A DNA stretch of 64,000 nt from Ryuthela nishihirai (Eukaryota; Arthropoda; Arachnida; Araneae; Heptathelidae). The position numbers and the translations under genes were made by a program. The notes under the pieces are model-generated. The model was given only the letters and a program-made list of their open reading frames with translations. It was not told where the DNA came from and did not search any database. This document shows, piece by piece, positions 57,960 through 64,000 of this stretch (position 1 is its first letter; each line of letters opens with the position of its first letter). The stretch spans positions 23,911,001 through 23,975,000 of the forward strand of contig JAWZYU010000007.1 of assembly GCA_038380435.1 (NCBI GenBank), read 5' to 3'.

Positions 57960-58880
57960 TAAACCAACAAATGACAAGCGAAAAGCAATAGGTAGATGGA
58001 TAAAAAAAAATCATCCTTTATGATCTAAATCAAACTAGGTGTATTGAATTTGTATTAGAACTAAATGATGTAGAAGTCGAAACAAAGGACAGTATATTAT
58101 TTAGTATATTTACAGATAATAAACTTAGTAAGATTATGTGAAACTCCACCAGTAGTGCAAGATGCCTTCCAAAGGAGCTGTCTCATATCATTTTACAGTA
58201 TTTCATCTTTGCTTGCTTGACACTACTTTGCAGTTCAACATTCTCAGTAGTTCTTTTCTCAAAATGCACTTCTTTATATGCTATGGGGGATTCAAATTGT
58301 TACAGTATAGATCTACCTGACCAGATAAGAATTACATTGAGTTGTGGTGGCCGTATACATTCTCCTGCTAGAGTGTAGCAACCAAGTGTGTCTTGCGAAA
58401 GGGGAAGTAACACAGAATGAAGAGTGCAATTAATTATCTTGCAGTCCAAGTACTCTCTATTTACATTAGTAATTACCTGTTGTTATAAATGATATGATTT
58501 CAGGACTGTTCACATATGGGATTATTTCATATGGTACATTTTTTTTTATATGTAATGAGCAGTACTTTTTCCATGTGACTCTCTTGTCTCCGAAACCAGA
58601 TCTAGGGAGAGGGCAAAAGGGCCATGGTATACTTTGTAAATTTTAATAACCAGAATCAAAGCAAAAACAACTTAATATATATATAAATATTTTCAAGAAT
58701 ATTTTTAAAAGGCTAGAAGAGAAAAATATATAACAGTATTTCTGTTCAGTTGTATGGTGCCACCCACTTCTAAATTTTTTCCTGGTCCAGGCCTGCATGA
58801 CTCATTAACGGAGTCATCACGAATACTATAGAAAGTCGCTCATGCTGTCATCACCGAATACTGTAGAATTTCATGTTTTG
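57960..58880. other. Intergenic DNA without recognised features
   Basis: AT-rich, with a stretch at about 58570-58800 that weakly resembles the dispersed repeat of 46930-47065 in inverted orientation. No frame of note. Confidence 0.4.
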
Positions 58881-58892
58881 ACTAGTTTTGTC

Positions 58893-59259
58893 CTCAGTCG
58901 GTAGCACGCCAGGTTCGTAATCTGTAGTTCCCAGGTTCGAGTCCCAGCTGGGTCAGCGTTGAGATTTATCTCCGCAAAATTCCCCGCCCTGCCCACGGTC
59001 AGTAGGGGACACCGATGGGCTTGGAAAGGCCGCCGTCCGTCGGATGGGACGTTAAGCCCTGGCCCCGTGTGTGGGAGAGCCATACCCTCTGCACGTTAAA
59101 GAACACACTGGATGGCCTTGACAGGAGGCTACCATCTGTCTCCCAACAGCTGTTCCAATGGGTCCCCTCCCCCAACCTTCTCTGAGCCTTTGGGGTCCTT
59201 GTAACCTGGCCATTTAGCCCATGGTGTGCAAAAAAGTGCCGCTCAGAGGTAAAACAACC
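58893..59259 (+). repeat. tRNA-derived SINE, family A, young copy with TSD
   Basis: It is flanked by AGTTTTGTC at 58884-58892 and 59260-59268. It begins CTCAGTCGGTAGC, lacking the first few bases of the head, and has perfect box B GGTTCGAGTCCC. It is full length to AAAACAACC. Few differences from the copies at 28242 and 61850 suggest recent activity. Confidence 0.93.
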
Positions 59260-59563
59260 AGTTTTGTCTGCCTCTATACTGGTATGGTACAATATAGCTT
59301 TAGTTGCTCTTGAACCATAAAATCACTGTATCAATGAATTTTATTGCTTTATTATAGGGTTCACAACTCGAATGTGACGCAGGTCAGAATCGCCTTGTAT
59401 TGAAATGGAACAGGCCAAGAGAGATTAAGCTAGAAATGTGTGTGCGTGAGGGGGGGGGGGGAGCGTTTCTATGAATGAGACCTTATATAGCCCTTTTCGA
59501 CAAGTACAGCTATATTCCAATTTAAGAACTTCTGATATATATATATACAGTATCCTATATACC

Positions 59564-61233
59564 AGGTGATCCAAAAGTAACAGAAAAAGTAAAAATGCAA
59601 TAATTCGAAAAGTATAGACAGTAGCACGATGCGGTTTTCACAGAAAGACATGGGATTTTTTTTAATAACGAAAAATTTTATTGCCAGAATAGTTACATTT
59701 GTCACTGACAGGTACCGCTGTAGCGGTCCCGGAGCTGCTGCCCATCGCTATTTAAACAGATCCGCCGGCCGCCGCTCCTCAAACAGTGCCAGACTGCGAA
59801 CATTGATTAATCTGACTTTGCCGTGAAGTATGTAAATTTCAGATGTAGTAAATACTGAAGTTAAACTTTCAGCATTTAACGTTTATTACCGAAGTTAAAC
59901 GTTCTGCCATGGTGAGGCATGTTATCGTTACGAGATAAAGCACTTTTAGTTAAGCTGTATTATCAGATCTCCGAATGTGCAAGTGCGGCTTTGCGCACCT
60001 ATCGTTCGATGCGGGGTGTTAGAAGTGGAAAGGGACCGATGTCTTCTTCCTCACTGATAGCTATGATGAAAAGGTTTGAGGACACTGGCAGTTTGGAAGC
60101 ACGTGTAAGAAGCGGGAGACCAAAAAAAAAACTATTTCAGTTGGGCATGAGGTCGAACACGAGGCTGATACACAATCGGCAGCTTCTGCACATGCAGTGC
60201 GCGTGAAATTTCAAGACGAACTGGCATTTCATACGGGACTGTGTGGTGATCACTCAGGATCATCCTCAAGAGGTATCCTTACAAAATCCAACACGTACAG
60301 GAACTGAAACCAACCGATTTCGAGAGACGTCATGAATTTGCAAATTGGGATTTTCAACAGATGGAAAACAATGCGGACTGGCTGTCAAACGTCCTGTGGA
60401 CTGACAAGGTGCACTTTTCGCTTAATGGAAGTGTAAATGCACATAGCTGCCGGATCTGGGCGAGGAGAACCCACACGCGATTGTGGAAACACCTTTGCAT
60501 CAGCCATAGGTGACAGTGCGGTGTGGGTTCTCTGCGTCATTCATTATAGTCTCCTTTTTCTTTGAGGAAGTCCACAGCGGTACATTTCGAACTGTTACTG
60601 TCACGGGCGAGTGTTATACAGCACTTTTAAGAGACAGCATCATTCCCTCCTTGAAAGAGAGGCAATATAGTGCTCTATAGTGTAACATTCATGCAGGATG
60701 GAACACCTCGGCACATCACAGGTCCTGTCCAGCACCTGCTGCGATCGACATTTGGCAATGACCGTGTCCTCAGTTGCTCTTTCCCGCAAGACTGGTCACC
60801 AAGGTCTCCAGACCTTACACCTTGTGTCTTTTGGTTATGGGGCTACTTAAAGTCACAGGTGTACAGAGGTCGGCCGACGTCATTGGCCATGTTGAAAGAA
60901 GCTATTCGCCATCATGTGACAGGAATTACAGCTGAAACCCTCTTCGCTGCGGTGCAGAGTGTCGTGCCATGTCTGACGGCCATTCTCATTAATGACAGCG
61001 GTCACATTGAACATTTGTAATCCTAGCTGCGTTGCGAACTGTGCTGCACCACTACAATCTACTGACAAAACTGAAGCGCCACCTGTCGGTGGAAAATGTA
61101 ACTATTCTGGCAATAAAATTTTTCGTTATTAAAAAAAAAAATCTCGTGTCTTTCTGTGAAAACCGCATCGTGTTACTGCCTATACTTTTCGAATTATTGC
61201 ATTTTTACTTTTTCTGTTACTTTTGAATCACCC
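59564..61233 (+). mobile_element. Tc1/mariner-superfamily element with about 150-bp TIRs
   Basis: The ends (GGTGATCCAAAAGTAACAGA... and its inverse near 61233) are long, nearly identical inverted repeats of about 150 bp, reaching CATTTGTCACTGACAGGTACC / GGCGCCACCTGTCGG inside. Between them are remnants of a transposase on the plus strand: an N-terminal helix-turn-helix part (59919-60206, with RFEDTGSLEARVRSGRPKKK) and a catalytic C-terminal part (60670-61020). Arthropod genomes carry many such elements, often annotated as DUF4817-containing or Tc3-like transposase. The outermost base and target duplication are not clear. Confidence 0.88.
59919..61020 (+). pseudogene. Transposase of the 59564-61233 element, frameshifted
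   Basis: The N-terminal frame (59919-60206) has KALLVKLYY and a helix-turn-helix ending GSLEARVRSGRPKK, the usual linker before the catalytic core. The middle needs several frame changes but keeps an LW.D..HFSLNG.VN.H.CRIW-like stretch near 60400-60460. The C-terminal frame (60670-61020) has MQDGTPRHI (second catalytic Asp block), SPDLTPCVFWLWGYLK near 60808-60855 (third acidic block; Asp-to-Val in the usual PCDFWLWG) and a terminal VTGITAETL. The V in place of D, together with the frameshifts, argues that it is inactive. Confidence 0.82.
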
Positions 61234-61412
61234 AATAGATTTCCAGATTTTTGGAGCTAAAACACGTTAGTCAAAGTCATTGTAGGGGAGAGGGTGTAAT
61301 CTTTCTAATTCAGACATGCCCCATTATACATGGGAAATTTTAAAAGTGCAATAAATGTTTTGTGTTTCCTGATTTTTCCACTTTTCATTTGATGGATGCT
61401 TATAAACTTTTA

Positions 61413-61500
61413 TGGGGGAAATGTGACTGAAGATCTACGTCAATTCTCTCTAAATCCAGAATTTCAAAAATGTTCAGTAAAGTCATTATTTCTAAAGACT
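61413..61500 (+). repeat. Fragment similar to the hAT element at 51444-53367
   Basis: GTGACTGAAGATCTACGTCA and ATTCTCTCTAAATC resemble the reverse complement of 52905-53000. Only about 90 bp is shared. Confidence 0.5.
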
Positions 61501-61536
61501 GAATATTAAATAATATCTGAATTCTGGACTATATAT

Positions 61537-63757
61537 AATAACCACCATCATCATTCTCATGCAGCCATGGACTTTGTAGGTCCAGTTATGCTTGTAGAAC
61601 TAAATTGCATAGTCTATCTGTCCTGAGCTACATGTGCTCATCTGGCCAATGCACACCAATTCTAACACGGTCCTGTTTGACATTATCTGTACACTGCATC
61701 CTAGATGCATGACCTACCTGACCAATTTTCATCACTTTAGTTTTCTCTCTGTTTAGAACCACACCTACTACTGCCAATCAAAACATCTCGAATGAAAGAG
61801 TTCATCTAATCAACATCATTTGTCAAAAGGGCTAAATCATCAACATAATGGGGTGGGGGTTTCTCAGTCGGTAGCGCGCCAGGCTCGTAATCTGTAGTTC
61901 CCAGCTTCGAGTCCCAGCTGGGTCAGCGTTGAGATTTATCTCCGCAAAATTCCCCGCCCTGCCCACGGTCAGTAGGGGACACCGATGGGCTTGGAAAGGC
62001 CGCTGTCCGTCGGATGGGATGTTAAGCCGTCGCCCGTGTGTGGGAGAGCCATACCCTGTGCATGTTAAAGAATTCGCTGGATGGCCTTGACGGGAGGCTA
62101 CCATCTGTCTCCCAACAGCTGTTCCAGTGGGTCCCCTCCCCCAACCTTCTCTGAGCCTTTGGGGTCCATGTGACCTGGCCATTTAGCCCATGGTGTGCAA
62201 AAAAGTGCCGCTCAGAGGTAAAACAACCCAACCCATCAGCATAATCTAAATAAGAAATTTTCATATCTCCAGACCGTTTAAGTCCAAAATCTTTCCTTTG
62301 CAATGAATTTCGTATAACATAATCAAGAAACAAATTAAAGAGAAAACACAAAATGCACCTTGTCGAACACCAGAAGCAAAGCTAAAACCGTCGCTAAAAG
62401 CCTTACCAACTCACACACACGACTCAGTGTTTCTATAGAGAGCTTTCATTATGTTAACTAATTTGTCAGGTATACCAGACGATCTCACAATCAACCACAA
62501 ATTATGATGATCAACAGAGTCAGCCTTTTTGAAATCAACAAAGCTATTAACCACAGGTTTATGAAACCCTAAAAATTTCTCAAGAATCTGCCTGAGTGAA
62601 AATATTTGATCTACACATCCTCTACCCTTTCCGAATCCACAGTGCTCATCACGCAATTGTCCGTCAGCCCAGATTCTTAATTCTATTAAGCATAATCATG
62701 CAAAGAGCTTTATTTGGGACAGAAAATACGCTGATACTCCTATAGTTACAAGAACTGCGATCACCTTTTTTAAAAATAAGGATAATAGCTCTGGTAAAAT
62801 CCTTAGAAACCATGCTTTTATCTTAAAAGATATTCAAAATTTCAGTCATCCATGTTTTAACCGAAATATTGCCAGCTCTAAGCATTTCCGTAGTAATTTC
62901 ATCAATCCTTGGGATTTATGTAGCCAAAATAACTTCAGACTCTGTTATAGGGCCAACATTAAAGCCAGTAACGCATCTTTCATCATTACAAACAATGGGA
63001 GTAGAAATAACCACATTGTTTCGAACGACACTGAAATGCTCAGGCCATATAGCCATGACAGAATCCTCACCTTCTATAACCTTACCTTGTGTATCCTTCA
63101 ATCCCTGTATACCTGTTCGTTTTCTACCACACAAAACAACTCTGGTACAGTTCTCTATTAACCCAGTCCCCCACTACTAAAGACCGAGGCCATCTACACT
63201 GGAAGACTTCCTCAAATAGATTTGACGATGTCCGTAGAAGCAAGAATTCAGGTTATACTGTCTAACTGCTTCTTCGGCTTTTTCAGTCAAGTCATCAAGC
63301 CAAAGATTCTTAGCAGCAGCTAACTGCTCATTTAGATGTTTTTTAAGCTCTTTGTAATGCTTTCTATTAGGACTTGTAGGGTATTGATTGAAGGACTTGT
63401 AGGATATTGAGGAAAAAACACCAATATCTTTAAGGACATTCCTGCAGTTCTTTCTAAAATAAGCTCAAGTGCTTTTATCACTCAAATAGTTTTGCCTCCT
63501 CTGCTCCTTTTTTCCTAAAAGAGTACTGTCAGTTTCCAAAAAAGCCTGTTTAAAATGGTCCCATCCTTCCTCAATTTCAGTAGTAAGCAAACCATGACTG
63601 TCTTAATGATTAAGTAACCATCATGGTAAGCTTTAGCTATAACTGGGTCTTTTAGAACTTCAGAATTAAAGGTAAATTTTTTAACCTTAGCACAACACTT
63701 TTCAAGTTTTAAGACACTTTTAACAATGTAATGGTCAGCTCCCATATATGACCTGGT
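61537..63757 (-). pseudogene. Second RTE-like LINE copy, 5' truncated and rearranged
   Basis: It aligns with the 3' two thirds of the LINE at 53540-57060: 3' tail with ATCATCATT (61548), the RT region with FVDFKKA.SVDHHNLW (62411-62656) and the linker (62916-63134). The right edge stops inside the endonuclease near the SDH-equivalent motif (63515-63757). Part of the C-terminal region is deleted (about 61700-61730). A SINE (61850-62234) sits just beside the RT YADD-encoding region, and about 100 bp of LINE 5'-end sequence is found out of place at 63155-63255. Frames are short and broken. Confidence 0.85.
61850..62234 (+). repeat. tRNA-derived SINE, family A, inserted in the LINE copy
   Basis: It is flanked by CATCAACATAAT (61838-61849) and CATCAGCATAAT (62235-62246), a 12-bp target duplication with one change. 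The intact LINE copy has a single CATCAGCATAAT at this place. It is full length, with head GGGGTGGGGGTTTCTCAGTCGG and 3' end AAAACAACCCAACC. Confidence 0.95.
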
Positions 63758-63768
63758 GTTCCTGCTTA

Positions 63769-63903
63769 GGTCATACATTTCTTAGGCATTCGTTTCTTCG
63801 GGCGGACGACGTACCTAAGTGCGAGTTTTGTGACACCATTTTAACTGTGAAGCATATTTTAATTGAATGTCCCGCTTTTACCTTTGAAAGACATGATTTT
63901 TAA
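63769..63903 (+). pseudogene. C-terminal end of another LINE (cysteine-rich motif)
   Basis: The plus-strand frame reads GHTFLRHSFLRADDVPKCEF, then CDTILTVKHILIECPAF and a stop at 63901. The C..C...(T)VKHIL.EC pattern is the zinc-knuckle-like motif at the C-terminus of Jockey/I-group LINE polyproteins, after the RNase H or RT domain. The 5' side is cut off where it meets the RTE copy, and its 3' UTR probably continues past the window end. Confidence 0.75.
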
Positions 63904-64000
63904 CTTTCATAATTTTATGTCCGAGCCCCTTATACTCGGACACCTGTTATTTGATCAATGTTGTTTTAGCTCTGTCTTTAAATTTTTACAATACACTGAT

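Noticed and set aside
1..64000. CRISPR arrays, bacterial operons, phage genes or an integrated virus
   Set aside because: No evenly spaced repeat-spacer pattern, ribosome-binding sites or runs of packed frames. The genes present are intron-split or transposon-derived.

Overview
This window is AT-rich, intron-bearing metazoan nuclear DNA. It holds one recognisable host gene, buried in a dense and nested set of transposable elements. The organism is most likely an arthropod. The grounds are an Integrator subunit 3 gene with multi-kilobase introns, an RTE-like LINE, Penelope-like elements with a GIY-YIG domain, many Tc1/mariner relatives (one with long inverted repeats of a kind I associate with arthropods), and tRNA-derived SINEs. 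A chelicerate is possible, but nothing here proves it.

Host gene (3638-31907, + strand): seven exons with GT/AG boundaries and consistent phases encode about 238 C-terminal residues of Integrator complex subunit 3 (INTS3), with stop codon, 3' UTR and AATAAA signal. The 5' part of the gene lies to the left of the window. The six introns (about 8.7, 5.0, 7.2, 2.0, 2.1 and 2.7 kb) are filled with mobile elements: hAT, Tc1, mariner, pogo/Tigger and piggyBac-like DNA transposons, SINEs, RTE fragments and a Penelope element nested inside an RTE copy. I see no convincing host gene elsewhere.

Downstream (32.2-53.5 kb): a decayed Penelope-like element flanked by direct and inverted repeats and split by a hAT element with a perfect 8-bp target duplication; another hAT MITE; a TTAA-flanked piggyBac-like element; mariner and SINE fragments; and a quiet stretch at 48.0-51.4 kb. 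A 1.9-kb hAT element with a perfect 8-bp duplication follows at 51.4-53.4 kb.

Right end (53.5-64 kb): a nearly full-length RTE-like LINE on the - strand, with an intact APE-type endonuclease frame and an RT region interrupted by a few stops and frameshifts. Then come a hairpin MITE, a short array of about 141-149 bp tandem repeats, SINEs, a complete Tc1/mariner-superfamily element with roughly 150-bp inverted repeats, a second rearranged RTE copy split by a SINE, and the C-terminal end of a different LINE.

Most short open frames in the window are products of SINEs or decayed transposons. I found no CRISPR array, prokaryotic gene or obviously novel system. The most informative signals are the nested-insertion chronology, a 79-bp TIR-only hairpin MITE, RTE copies that keep the 5' rather than the 3' end, and the repeat architecture of the second Penelope element.
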